Below are positions 11,031 through 23,905 of a DNA stretch of 64,000 nt, in pieces. The notes beneath the pieces were generated by a model. The model was given only the letters and a program-made list of their open reading frames with translations, was not told where the DNA came from and searched no databases. Both the position numbers and the translations under genes were made by a program. Numbering within the stretch: the stretch's first letter is position 1; each line of letters begins with the position of its first letter. Origin of the DNA: Bryoerythrophyllum caledonicum (Eukaryota; Streptophyta; Bryopsida; Pottiales; Pottiaceae); NCBI GenBank assembly GCA_963971425.1, contig OZ020519.1, positions 1,442,028-1,506,027 of the forward strand. Direction: 5' to 3'.

Positions 11031-14000
11031 ATGGTGATACCAAGTTGGAGTATTGATGAAGCCTGCACCAGAGCAGACAAACAAGACAAGATGACGGCAG
11101 CCAAGACCAGGAAAATCGACTTCCTGCTGGTCTCATCAGACATGCACTACTTAACGGAGAAGGCAATGACAGCCAATCGCCAGAATTTGGAGAGCGCAGG
11201 ATTGTGGTCGTTTATCATGTAGAGATGGCCCGAACCAAATCTTCAACGAGCACGAGCTTTCATCATCGCCAGTGACAGAGGGACCCTTGACGAATTCGTC
11301 CTTGAAGACCAGGTGGTGGCGTTCGATCTCGCGACCATCAAGAGCCACTTTCCTGGACTGAGTGACAACGGGCCGACACTTGTGAATATTCCCCTCCTGG
11401 ACCGTGAGACCCTGTTGAAGATCTTTGATGCGCGAGAGAGCGCAAAGGTTGACAGAAAAGACACGAAGAAAGGTTACACAGTGACTAAGGCCAAGTCACG
11501 GTGGAAGGACTGGCTTCAGTTCGTGAATCAACGATTGTTGATGTCACTACCAGGCCCAAATGTGATCTCATTCAAAGGGCTTGCAGCAGCTTACAGGGCT
11601 TGGCATGGTAATAGATTCAACTGGAGCAAGATCCTTTATGTGCACATCAAATTGGAGATGGCGAGCAAGACCACTTGTCACACGAAGTCCTACTTCTGCA
11701 CCACCTACCTTTCTGAGTTTTGTCCTGAATTATGGAAGCAAGCTTCATCTAAGTGGATGAAGGAGAAGAAGAAGATAGCACCGACTATCAAGAAGCGACC
11801 GAGGCGAGGTGAGAAAGCACAAGAGGAATCGGAGAATGAGGGAGAGACAGGGGCGCTGGATGTGCGTAACAGGCTTACCCCGGAGGCTCCAACTATCCAA
11901 ATGGGAGAGACGCCCGAACCTCAGTCAGAGAGCGAAGAGCAGCGGACTCCCACCTCGGACGTACAGAAGACCACCAAGAAGAAGGCATGACGGGAAGCAC
12001 CTATCGAGAGTGGACCTACACCTCGAAATCTGGCTGCTGCCTTGGAGGACACAGAAGGAACCAAGAGCAAACAGGCCAATAAGAAGAAAGTGGAGGTTGT
12101 CATCAACTTGGAAGATGGAGAGGATACGACTTCTAAGGCGGAAGAAGTGGTTTCTACAAAAACCTCAGACCCAACCACCAGTTCGAAGGCAGCTGAGGAA
12201 GTGACGACTTCAAAGGCCTCGAAGGGTAAGGCCAAAGTAGACAAGAGAGTCGTTAACTCATCTAGAGGAAAGTCGACCAAGGATGATGCTATCTTGCCAG
12301 TGGGCAAGAAACAATTAGAGTTGTTGGTCGTGGAAAAGGATGATTTGATGAAGGAGTATCAAAGGACTAATGAGGCCATCTTCCGCGCCACAGAAGAATT
12401 GGAGTTTGCGCTTCACAACGAGAAGGTACGAGCTGCGGTAGATGTGTGAAAGGTACAACAAGAAGCCGACGACTGGAAACACAAGCATGCTGAAGAACAG
12501 GCGTAGAGGAAAGCTAAGGAGCAGCTGAATGAGCAGTTAGCAAACGAGAGAGACGAATTGAAGAAAGAGGTGGCACAACAAGTCACTCACGTAACACACT
12601 GGAGGAAGAAATGTGCCGACCTGCAGGAACAAGCGAGACAAGCCCAAGGACGCAAGAAGGAGGTCCAAGACCTTATCACCGAACGTGATGCAGCAGTTGC
12701 AGGAGTGCGTACGACGAAAGAACTATACGAGAGTGAGCAAAGCCGTGGGGAGCAGTTTGCTAAAGAACTAGTGGAGCTCAAGCAATGGCATGCAAGAGAA
12801 GTCACGGATTTGCAAAAACAACATACCAAGGATGTTGTTGATTTGAAGGGGCAACATGCGCGAATGGTAGGAGACTTGAAGAAGCAAGTCAAAGGAGTGA
12901 GTAGTCCTCCTCGAGAGTGGAGTGTCCTCTCCAAGTTACAGAAGGAGGTGGAAACTCTGACTGAGGAGAGAGATCAACTTTAGTTGAGAGTCGCGACTGA
13001 GTATGGGGCGAAGAAGCAAATGCAGGAGTGTTTGTGGGAGCATGAGTTGCAATCCCCTCCTCCTTTCTCCCTTTTTCGTAATTACGAGCTACAGCGGGAG
13101 ATCTTCCTTCGCATGACCTAGATAGCTCCAGGAGCAACACTCCAAGATGCGGAGTTTGATGTCATATGAGATAGTGCAGAACATTATCCCAATATGAGAA
13201 ACTTGATCTGTGAAATGCTAGCACAAGGTGCTTTACAACTTACAAGTGTAAGTAAGTTTACACACCCGATAGGAGATCTGGGTGCTAGAGTTTTGCTTTA
13301 TTACATGACACTAGAGCATCAGCTTGCCTTCAAGAGGGCACGAGATAAGCCCAATGAAGTTTTTAGAATGGTAAAGATCCCTGAGAACAGGGTGGCTCCA
13401 GCGAATCCTCCAGAGTGGAGACAGCTGATAGAAACTCTCTATCACAAGATACGTGATGAGAATGCGCTCATAAGTACCTTGACTCATGTACAAGCTTGAG
13501 AGGCAGTTGCTCAGAGAGGAGAACTCTCTACGGGACAATACGTCCATGAGTACACCAGAGTGTGTCAACGTCTCAAGAAGATAGTGGAAGGGCAACAAGT
13601 GGTTGTCCATAGTATAGAAAATACTTATCAGCAGGTGCTTTTTGCTCCACCTCCATTCGACTTCAAGGTGCCACCAGGTGTGAAGATATTCCTACCAGTG
13701 ACGGGATCCTTCCTCAAGCAGCGGTATTTGGGCAATTATGACCTCATGTTTGATGAAGCTTCGGAGAAGCCCTTTGCTACGTGGACTGCGATGGAGTGGC
13801 TGCTTGAAGACTTTGGTGTGTCGCCCAAGCAATGGCAACCATGGGACGTAGTGTATCCCTTGCTTACTCAAAGTTGGCCGGTGATTGTCCCAGTGGCGGT
13901 AGCTCTCGACGCACATCTATGTCCGCTACAGGGGCAACGGCGTTATAAGTGGGCGATATGGGCGAAGCTGGACACAGTGCCATACAACTGGCCCATATTC

Positions 14001-14488
14001 CGGGAGCATTCGACACACCAGAGGAGTGTGTGAATTCTTACCGAACCTTTTTTGAAGCTCACCATCACCATACAGATCCAGTTTGTTTTAGAGCTGCAGT
14101 GTTTTGCAATATGCTGTCGTATATGTGCTCATTCTATAGGATCGTGGTGAATGTTAATCGTTACAACGAGAAGAAGGAGTTTTTGATGTGGATAAAGTTC
14201 CAACAGCATCCAGCGAGGTGGATTCGGATGTTTGAGTGCATGATCATCACTCAGTTCCTGTCACCATCCAGTTCGGTGTTCGTATTGAAGTTCGAGCCAA
14301 AGAGGTACAAGGATATCTCATTATGGTTGAATTTTCAACGGACCCGTAAGACTAACCTGTTACGAGATGAAGATGTGTGTCGTAACTTGGAAGAAGCAGA
14401 CATGCAGAGTCTTCTGAGTGAACTGGAGACTGAAGATGAAGTTAAGCACAAGCGTCTGCGACATGACAAGCGAAGGAACGATGGTTAG
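11031..14488 (+). pseudogene. large retroelement-like coiled-coil ORF with in-frame stops
   Basis: A single reading frame runs from an ATG at 11031 to 14033, interrupted only by stops at 11220, 11988, 12447, 12504, 12981, 13119, 13167 and 13497. After a 1-base loss between about 13950 and 14030 the C-terminal part continues in a second frame to a TAG at 14486. In order the product has a folded N-terminal part (KAKSRWKDWL, YFCTTYLSEF), a Lys/Glu/Ser-rich linker, a long coiled coil (about 12300-12980, with repeats such as DLQKQHTKDVVDLK), and a globular C-terminal part rich in aromatic residues (LEDFGVSPKQWQPW). All stops are TAG or TGA. I do not recognise the family. Its place between a Ty3 element and a polypurine tract suggests the internal region of another, non-autonomous retroelement. 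Confidence 0.55.
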
Positions 14489-15514
14489 ACTTGTTTGTAG
14501 TGGAGTAAAGCAACTGATTATGCTCATGAATAAGTTTTATTTGTTAGTCAGGATTGACTAGCTAAGTAGAGCTTCGATTTTGAGACCTAAGATTATCCTG
14601 AACTATTGATGAAGACTATGATTTTCGGATGTTGTGACTTTAACTTTCGACGTTAAGAATGGTTTATCAGGTCCACATGAGTGTGAATAAAAAATTAACA
14701 AAGGAGTATAGACAGCTTTGCAAAACACCAGCTAAGACATTGTGACTTAGAATTGTAAGACTATCACATGTTTCTCATGCACAAACATATGAAGAACTGA
14801 TACAAAAGCACGAAGATTTTAAGTATGATTAAGGAACCCCAAAGTGGACTAAACTTCAAAAATCACCTTAAGATAGAAGAAATCTGGAAGAAGACATCAG
14901 GCATAACTTAAATAATTTTACGATGTTCCATTCATATGTATTACGCTACACACAGGCTGTGAAGAAAGAGTTTGAAGATTAAAGACCAAAACTAGGTGTT
15001 TCAACTGTGAGAAATTGTAAAAAGATTGAAGAATACTATAAGTGCAGCAAGTGCGGGAATTTGAAAAAAAATAAAAAATTTGCTCCAACTGCAAACCTAT
15101 AACTACACCTGCACCTGCACCTATACTATACTACGTGGCGTGGTGGGGCGGGTGTCGAGTGGATGAGTAGAGACCCGGCACTAGCACCCGGAGGTTGCCA
15201 CGGCAGCGTCTACTCGCGTCCAACGATCACCAGGCCACCAAGGCCGAACTGAAAGAGTGTGTTCCAAAAAGCCATTATATACTAGCGCGTCAAGGGCGCA
15301 CCAAACGATATAAGACAATGTGGTTGCACACACGGGCTCGGCTACCCGTCACCGTGGAGGAATTACCTACAGCACCTAATTACGAGCTGCTAGAATGCCA
15401 AACGCTGATGTTGTTTTTGATGATGGAGCTGGTCTGCAAATCGAGCAGGGAAGATCGTAGTGGAAAGTTATAAGTTACATATGGAAGATATCAAACAGTC
15501 TAGGTGAATATGGA

Positions 15515-15835
15515 TTGGAAAAAGCACAAGATGGACTTGTTGACAGATATGATGCACACTCGCGAATACACGGCGCTGGACATGCGTGGAGACATGGATC
15601 AAGACCCTTGCAACACCATCATGCACGAGTTCCGATTCGAGTCATCTCGGATGGTGGTCACGACTGATTTGTTGGTGTGTGGTATAGACGTGCAAGAGGT
15701 GTTACTAGAGACTGGAGATCAACTATTCCCTGTCAACACACCGAGCGAAGTGCATACATAGTATCAACGCAAGAGGTGTTCCGACCGAAAGAGAGTAGCT
15801 ATCAACTTTAAGCTAAAGGAGGATCGGCACAATTC
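15515..15835 (+). pseudogene. eIF4A-type DEAD-box helicase fragment
   Basis: The translated frame from about 15515 aligns with helicase motifs of eIF4A that I know: a LLTDMMHTREYT stretch (family LTDKMRSRDYT), the GDMDQ box, then HEFRFESSRMVVTTDLL and CGIDVQ (family [23 protein letters not shown]). After a TAG at 15759 the frame still resembles the KGVAINF motif region (KRVAINFKL at 15793). ARGIDVQ is altered to VCGIDVQ, removing a key arginine. There are no introns across this stretch, so it is probably a processed copy or a piece captured by the surrounding retroelement. Only the C-terminal helicase half is visible; 15120-15475 looks coding-like but I cannot place it. Confidence 0.6.
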
Positions 15836-15839
15836 ATGA

Positions 15840-17150
15840 AACACGTATATTAATTTTTTTTAAATAATATAATATAATATTTAAAAAAATAAAAAAAATG
15901 AAAGAGGATAATATGTAAAGAGAATCTTAGAAAAGATAATCCAAGTTAGAATAAAAAGAACAACTAGGATAGCTCCTTAAGATGTCTCAAGAAAAAAGAG
16001 AAAACTATAAAAAATAAAAAATAAAAACCAAGAAGTAAAATACGAAGTTAGTATTTTAAGAAAGAACAATTTGAATAGAACCTTGAGTCTAGGTATGGCA
16101 TTGAGAGAATTTTATAACAAAAGAACAATTAAAAAAGAATATACCTATAGTATCTCAAGAGAGACTTAATACATAAGAAAAAATTAAGTTCGGTCTACTA
16201 GTGAACGATGAAACAAAATGGATGAGAAACATTCTAGTTTAGAATTTCTTAATTCTAAAAAAGAAACCTGAGTGGATTTAATCAGGATATGATAGAGTTA
16301 AACGTAAATCTCAAAAAACTTAATGATTTAGCAAGTCTAGGTAAATAGAGTAGTACCTAAACTTCTAAATCTAAAAATATGTTGAAAAAATAAAAGTTGG
16401 AAGAAATGGGAATTTAGAAGAAAGGAAAAAATAAGAGAGAACATGATAAGATTGAGAGAAAGTAGTTGAAAGGAAAAAAATGAGAGAGAATATAAAAACA
16501 TAATGAGAGAATCTTATGTTAAGAGAGAATAGGCTAGAATAGAAAAAGATAGTTAGCACAATTAGTAGTGAGGTGATATACACACTATTAAATTGTATGT
16601 AGTATGATACTTCAACTGAAATTGAAGGTACAAGTAGGAGAGAGAAAAGAAAGTAAGGAAATTAACAATATAAAATTAGTAATTAGTAGTGAGAACACAA
16701 TCTACTAACATATTAATTTAGTGATGTGAGTACTAATGAGTGCTAATTCCCCGAAGAAAAAAAAACAAGGATGGCAAGTGAAGCCTAAACAAAGAATTAA
16801 AAGAAAAATTAAAATGAAGAGAAATATTTGAAGAGCAATGAAGTAAAAAAGAGAAGATCTAAAAGAGAATGAAAAATTTAAGACATAAAAGAAGAAATAT
16901 TAACGACTAAGTGAAAGAAGTAAACAAAAGAATTAAGTTCAGAAAAAACTCAAAGACTTAAGTATGTATGAGACATACTTATTAAAGATGGAAGTATGGA
17001 AAAGTAAATAAAGATATTCCACAATCCTTAAGAAAGTAAAGAAAGAAAGCTATATGGAGACTTAAGGATAAATAAGTAAAGAGATAGAGAGCAAAAGATT
17101 AAGTTCAAGGACAAAGGTCATTGAAGTCGATGAGGACGTCTCCAAGCTAA
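15840..17150. other. AT- and purine-rich spacer without genes
   Basis: About 1.3 kb dominated by A, G and short AT runs on the + strand. No open frame of interest in either strand. It ends at a polypurine tract, so it is most likely the untranslated 3' internal region of a retroelement. Confidence 0.5.
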
Positions 17151-18850
17151 GAAGGGGGCTATGTAGAGCCTAAATCCTAAAAATAGCTTATTTCAAAAAA
17201 TTAAGTGTAAAAAGGGTTGTAGATATATGGAAAATTAAATAATTAATGATTAAGTTTACATTAAATAGTTAATTAACCAAAAAGTATCTCTTCATATCCA
17301 AGATATAAGAGATAATGGGAAAAGGGTTGAACTCACACCTTTTGGAAAAGGTGTGCCTTTTCATAAGTAGATATGAATAGATGTGAGGATCAAGTGAAGT
17401 TAGTTTTTACGATTAATTGTTGAAAAAACCGTTTTTCCAAGAGGTGTGTTTCTTGGCTTTGAGTAGAATGAATAGCTTGAATTTTTAGCATTCTTGGCCA
17501 TTTCCATAGACATTCCTTGGAGGAAGATTGAAATGAGCCCTAGCTTAGGTGAAAAAGCTAGCAATTGAAGAAATCTCTTATGTTGTAAGAGTATTATGTT
17601 ATGTGTGAAATTATTAATATATAATTATTATTGAATTTGCATATGTAAAGTCTTGTGTGTAACTTAATTAATATGTATAATTGCAATAATATTAGTGCTT
17701 CATTGAATAAATTTGATATTGTGTTTTGTGAATGCAATTGTATGCATGAGGTATTAATTGTGAATAAATTCCTATGCATAAATGCATTATTTATATATTT
17801 AGGTCTTCATTGTAAAAATTAGGATACTATTCTAATTAATTATGTGACATGAAATTGTGTGTGTTAATGAATTAAATATAATGTATTACATATAAGTGAA
17901 ATATGAATACTCAACATTAAATCTTCAAGAGATAAAGTTAGGGAAGATCTTAACTATGTCAAAGTGACATTGTGAATATTAATGTAATAATTCTAAGTGT
18001 ATGTAAGGCATTTAGAAATTAATTTGAAGTAAGAAACTTAATGCATTAATGTGAGAAATGCATAAATAATTAATTTTAGACTTAAGTTTGAGTGTGGAAA
18101 CTTAAGTATTAAGTCATAAGACGGGAGTCTTGTGCATGTGTAAATAAGTAAACTTAAGTCTAAAGTAGAATAGAACTTAAATTTAGGTTATAAAACTTAA
18201 GTCTAGAGGGATAGGACTTAAGTCTAAGTGTTAAAGAACTTAAGTATAAACGATAGGACTTAAGTCTAAGTGTTAAGACTTAAGTCTACAGTGAGGGAAA
18301 ACTTAAGTTTGGATGATAGAACTTAAGTTTGAGTTAGAAAACTTAAGTCATACAAGTATAAGAGTGAAGATATTCTTTTTGCATTCAAGTGTTAAGGACT
18401 AATAGATAGTTAGACTTAAGTTGGGACTTAGAGTAGGATTAATTAGGAACTTAATCTAACTTGTATGTTGTTTGAACTTAATATTTGTGATGAATGCGTG
18501 AGCGGATTGGATGCACGTGAAAAGTGAAGCAAATTGTATGAGGTAAATTTGTAAATTTAAATGAAATTAATTAAGGAGCAAACAATGAGTGCAATGGATA
18601 GTATCCATGAGCCGAAGATGGCAAAAATTAAGAAACTAACCAACATGCACATTCATAGTTAATTCAAGAGCAAGGTTCTTTAGAGGAGCAAGGCTCTACT
18701 TAAGCATATAAATCCTTGGGATTAATACCTTAAGAGTGAAATGCTAAGTGTGAGGCATTTTAAGGTTTAATTCCCTAAAAACAAGTGCATAAACTTAAGT
18801 AATTCAATAAAAGATAACTTTTGACCTACAATTAAAGACAAACTACTTAA
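17150..18850 (+). mobile_element. polypurine tract plus LTR-like block
   Basis: CTAAGAAGGGGGC at 17147-17159 repeats the polypurine tract seen at 9918-9930 and is followed by TGTAGAGCC at 17162, a plausible LTR start. The next 1.7 kb is AT-rich and non-coding and gives way sharply near 18850 to GC-rich coding sequence. The right end and the partner LTR were not found, so the LTR assignment is an inference. Confidence 0.5.
18060..18440. repeat. degenerate ACTTAAGT-based minisatellite
   Basis: The core ACTTAAGTCTAAG and variants (ACTTAAGTTTGAG, ACTTAAGTATTAAG) recur about a dozen times at irregular spacing of roughly 20-40 bp. It lies inside the LTR-like block. Confidence 0.7.
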
Positions 18851-18956
18851 CGGTTGACGCTAGACCATCCCGGGACGAGGAACTTGGATCAAGAGTGATT
18901 CTTGGATTTTTTGGAGAGTGGAATTTTTGGGCTACAGGATCTCAATGCACCAAGAA

Positions 18957-21900
18957 TGATGGACGTAGAGGACTGCGAGTGCAGATTAGAAGAGGGTGTG
19001 TGACGAATGGCAGCGTGGGATAAGAACTGGGAGGCTAACGTGCAACTGGTGCAGTATTGGGCAGAGGGCAAAGGCTCTCCAAGGCCGTTCACGTATCACC
19101 CTTACATGGAAGGACAATTCAATGCGAGGGAAGAAGAATTGCACCGGCAGGAGAGGATTTATGTGGCATCTGCACGAAGGTAGGCAGATGATATGATGAA
19201 TGCTGCAACATTCCCTTCCGCACCAGAGAAGCCAAAGATGCCGGGACTATTCCACTTGCGGGCATTTGAAGGGTCTGTAACACTGCCGTGGTCTTGGGAT
19301 CATGGCAGTGGTGAAGCTTTCCGTCGTACGTCGGAGGAATCTTTTCCAACCCAGAAGTTCCAAGACAAACTTATAGGGTGTCTTTGGTGGTGGACATCGA
19401 AAAAGGTAGTATCTGGCCTCATTGTTGGTTTTGTATCTAGTCACAAATTTGCTAAAACGTTATGCTAGATATGCGCTTTTTACTTCAATTTGTGCTAACC
19501 TGAAAACTATAAAACCTTATGCAGTCCGACAAGAACTTCAGGGAGGAGGTGGAAGCGATTCGGGAGGAAATTACGGCGTCCATGGATCAGCTTGTGGCAA
19601 GTACAGTTGCAAAGGAACCTTACCCTGACCTCGACCAAGTGTGTTCATATTTGCAGTGGACACTTGATTTTTCCCGCTACAAGGAAGAGAGCACGGGCTA
19701 TGTACAGCGGATGAAGGAGGAGAGTAAAGCAATGGTAGATAGGGCCCGACTTGAGTTTCGTCAGAGAAATGGAGAGATTCGAGAAAAAATACTTTGGGAT
19801 TGGTGTCCAATTTGGCGTGTCCTTGCAGCCAACGAAGATGTTTTCGCCAAGCTACCCCCCTTACCATGGAGCGACAACAGTAAGTTCACTTGCTTACTGT
19901 TTCTTCGTTTAAAATCTAGCATCATTTTATTTACACTATTCAATTGGGTTACTGTCATTTCCGTTATTGTTTACTGATTCTATACAGCTTTTCAAAGACT
20001 TGAATTAATTTGACTATCCATCCGTGTTCATTGCAGTCAGTGAATCCCAAATTGTTCGTAGGAAGCTAGTTCATCACCACGCTCAGTGGCAAAAGCCTAC
20101 CTCCTTAGTTTTGGTGTTGAGGATCTTATTTCTACATGAGAATGGGATGTACCATCCCCTGACATGCCCAATGTATGGATTGACTCCTACTATCATTCAC
20201 GACAGCTGTATAGAAGACACAAAGATCACAAAGGCTTTATCTGTTTTGTATGCTCATGGCCCATTCTTTATTTGCCGAAGTTGGAGAGGAATCACCACAA
20301 GCGCTGCAACATCGTGTGAGCATTGAGATTGCACAAATCCAAGACGGCAAGGGAGATGATATCATTGACAGAGCCATAGAATGGCTGTGGATTGTGCAGA
20401 TGCGCGCGCTTCAAGACCACGCAGCAGAACATCCACAGTATTTTGACGCGGCGTGGACCACGATACACTATTGTCATTGGGGAAATTAATCGAAGCACTG
20501 GTGTAACACTTTACGAAGTAGGGAGGACCGTGACATTGGATGGGTGCCATCCCTTATTACGCCTTCGTGGAGTACTGGAGTAGCGTCGTTGCGCAGCGGC
20601 ATTGAGAGGACAAGTCGTGCCATTGCTAAGGCAGTCCGAGAAGAAGACAATCACCGCTCGATTTCTTGTGTGGGGAGCGATATTGTCAGTGAAGCTGAGA
20701 CATCTCTCCTTGCTGCGCCTGATGTTGAGCATGTTACGTTCACAAGTCCGCCGTTGATACAAACCACTATAGAAGATGTTTTATACAACAAAGAATTGGG
20801 CGATGACATGGGGGAGGCAGGTACTATTCAACCCGCGATGACACATAAATTGTCTGTGCTCAATGATCCTGAAGAGTCTCAATGTGGACGTCTTGTTGAG
20901 GGGGCAATCAATGTCACAGACTCCATGGCAATTGGTTCTAAGATGCAAAGTTTAAAGAAGGGGGAAACTGAGGATGAAAAGGAAGCTGAGGAGGTGAAGG
21001 AAGCTGAGAAGGGGAAGGAAGCTGAGGAGGTGAATCCCTACGGAGATGTGAGTCCATTCAAGTTTTGGCTTCCTACACTACTATCTACTATGTGTAGTAG
21101 AGATCATGAAAATCCTCCCGTGACATCAAAGGATACGGGTTTAGTACTTTTTCAACAGTGCAATGGTGAAGAAGGGGATGTCCACGGAAGCGAGCAAGGG
21201 CCGGCACCAATATTTCCGGAAATCAAGTGTGCAATGGAGGCTGCTGAAGTTCTTCAAGAGGGTGAGTCATCTGTGACTATTACTCAAGTTTGTAAAGGGG
21301 CATATGGCGTTGATGAAATGCCTCAAGAAGGGACAAAATGTAGTCTTTCTCAATGGATGGACACCACGACGCTGACACAAGCAAGGACTCCTCCACGAGG
21401 AGTGTTCCAAGTGCAAGTATCAAGAAACTTAGAGGTAGCCATTGTGTCCAAGAATGACTCCTGCTCTAAAAACTTGGAGAGTTTGTTTGACGAAGAGAGG
21501 GACATGGAAGTTGTGAAGCAATTGGTGGATCTTTCTCAACAGTCTCCTCACAATGTTGAAGGGGGCTCATGCTCACTGAATGCAGACCCAACAGCCAGTG
21601 TCAGTGATCACTCTCGCCAGAATGGTGCAGTCCAGGAAGCATCAGAACAATATAACATTGGTGACGCAAGTGCCTTCAAGATCCACAACTTATCTGAGGT
21701 GTATGTCCAGCTCCGGATAGACGCGCTAATCAAGGGAGTTCCTACAACTCGTAATTTTAATACGGTTTTCTTCAATCAGTATGAGAAGGAGGTAGAAGTG
21801 AAGCATAGGGCCATTCGAGACCTAAAAAAGGTTAGAAACCGGCTTGGAAATGACATTGTCGACTTTGTACTCTCGAGGGTGTACATGTCATATGCAGAAG

Positions 21901-22731
21901 GGAACTGGCACGAAATTCAGATTGTTAGTTCTTGAGTATGTACGTATCTAGTATCGGTGATGTCAAGCAACATTCCCAGGGAGAGATTTGTGAAGGATTG
22001 GTTGTAGCCCCCTTGGGGAATGAAGGTTCATCAAGTAAAAGAGGTGATTGTTCCCTGGGTTTGTGATGGACACTAGTCTGTCCTCATCTTGCAACCACAA
22101 CGAGTGTTTCACTTAGACTCCTGCGCTGATGTAGTGCATTTTCATAAGGGAAAGCATGCCGACTTTGTGAGGTGGCTATGCTTGGCGTGGCAGTGTTTCA
22201 GGGGGGTAGAAGAGTATCGAGTAGATAATGTTCAACCCATTCAGGTGTTTCAGCAAATTGGATTCAACGAGTGTGGTCATTTATGCCTTTGCAACATTGT
22301 GCTATACTTGAAGGTAATACATCTTACTATTGCCTCCTCAGGTTTTTTTGTTTAGTGTAATATACTTGGTTAGACTCGTGACATTGTTTTTTTGCTCTGA
22401 CAAAGTGTGGACCTTACATTGTGTGACACTATAGTTTTGAATAAGGGAAACAACCACAAGGGGAGTAGAGTTGTTGGACGAGTATTTAAAACTCCATACT
22501 GCAATAGAGATGAACAAGGAAATACTGGTGCTTTTGGCGAAGGAGTTAGACCCATGCCAAAGAGACGTCAGATATCGAGCTCCTTTCTGTCAACTTCGGT
22601 TTAGGGTCACATCACAAGGTGAAGATGAGGGGTTGCTGATGGATGGAGCACCACCACCTCTTGCAAAGAAGCACCGCACTTGTGCATCCCAAAAGCCCCT
22701 GACCGAGGTCCATCAAGATGAGGAGGCTTGA
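18957..22731 (+). pseudogene. Ulp1-type (C48) cysteine protease gene of a transposon
   Basis: Several exons can be read. The first (from about 18960) has a TGA and a TAG in frame and ends near 19407 (AAAAAG then GTAGTA). The next starts after GCAG at 19522. The longest open stretch is 20544-21935, an acidic linker. The catalytic part is at 22041-22314: His in codon 22071, Asp in codon 22116 (FHLDSC), Gln in the QQIGFNECG box and Cys in codon 22272. This is the His-Asp-Gln-Cys arrangement of Ulp1 SUMO proteases. The codon after His is TAG (22074) where the family has Trp. The gene ends with a short basic exon up to about 22731. In transposons the role of such proteases is not settled. Exon limits are approximate. 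Confidence 0.65.
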
Positions 22732-23109
22732 TCAAAGTGTCACAATTACAACATGTAGCTCCATGTTTTGTTGATATTAGAGATCTTCTGAATTCACAGT
22801 GGTGATGTACAGTGTGGTCTGAGGAACCATTCGCTTTTCAAATGTTCGAATGTTTTTGCGTAGGTTTCTAGTACAACTTATGCATCTCATTTCAAATAGA
22901 TTTCAGTCGTCACTAGATTTACTAGCATTAGAAGTGTATATTTTGCATAGTTGATTGTGCATTACAGCATATTATATGCTCCTTATGTAATGTTTCTAAA
23001 CAAGAGTAGTCCAGGACAATTCAGATTTTAGGCATTACCAGATTGAAGTTATGATTTATAGTCTACACAGTTGAGCACATGGTGTTTTTTTCCAATCATG
23101 GTCCGCATG

Positions 23110-23620
23110 TATAAAATGTATGCTTCCTTGCAAGAAGAAGGCAAGGAAGAAGAATAAGAAAATCATAGAAGGAAAATCGCAAGAACAAGGGAAGAGAATA
23201 ATAACAACAATAGGAAGAAGAATAAGAAGAAGGTCAGGAAAAAAGAAGAATAGCAAAAAGAAGAAGAAGAAGAAGAAGATATAAGGAGAAGAACAACAAC
23301 ATAGAAGATAAAGCAGGCAAACAAGAAGAATAAGAAAATCATAAAAGAAAAATCAAGAAGAACAAAGAAAGAGAAGAATAGCATGAAGAAGAAGAAGATT
23401 AAGAGGAAGGACAAAAAAAATACATATCCCTTGCAAAAAATTTGAAGAATAGCAAGAAGGAGAATAACGAAAACAAGAACAATAAAAAGGAGGAATATCA
23501 AGAATAAGAGAAAGGAAGGATACCAAGAAGGGGAAGAACAACAACAAAAGAAGGAAGGAAAAAAAAATTTGAAGAAGAAATACAAGGATACAAAGATGAA
23601 CAGGAAAAAAATATATGTAA
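23110..23620. repeat. purine-rich (GAA/AAG)n-like low-complexity tract
   Basis: About 500 bp of imperfect AAG/GAA/AAC units on +. It sits in the gap between the two convergent transposon genes. Open frames here (Phe/Leu-rich on -) are artefacts of composition. Confidence 0.85.
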
Positions 23621-23761
23621 CACAAAAAACACATTGTTAGTTATAATATAACACAAAAAAACACTTCGCTAGTTATAAGATAAACAATACATACAAACTA
23701 TTAAAACAATCGGAATTGCATACAAGACAGTAAAGGCCTTACAACACAGGATTCTCTGACG

Positions 23762-23805
23762 GTCCGTGATACTATAATTGGAAACAATGAGACCGTATCA
23801 CGGAC
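23762..23805. terminator. stem-loop beyond the transposase 3' end
   Basis: GTCCGTGATAC (23762-23772) and GTATCACGGAC (23795-23805) form an 11-bp perfect stem with a 22-base loop. It lies about 100 bp beyond the transposase stop and may act in its 3' processing; that role is an inference. Confidence 0.4.
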
Positions 23806-23905
23806 GAAATAAAGTTGTTGAATCACAATTTAGAATCCTTTTATAGACTACAGCACGTATACTAGAACTAAATGCGGTACATCGTACAAAAAATTGCAAG
23901 CGATG

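Noticed and set aside
23163..23634. Phe/Leu-rich minus-strand frames resembling membrane proteins
   Set aside because: They are the complement of a purine-rich low-complexity tract.
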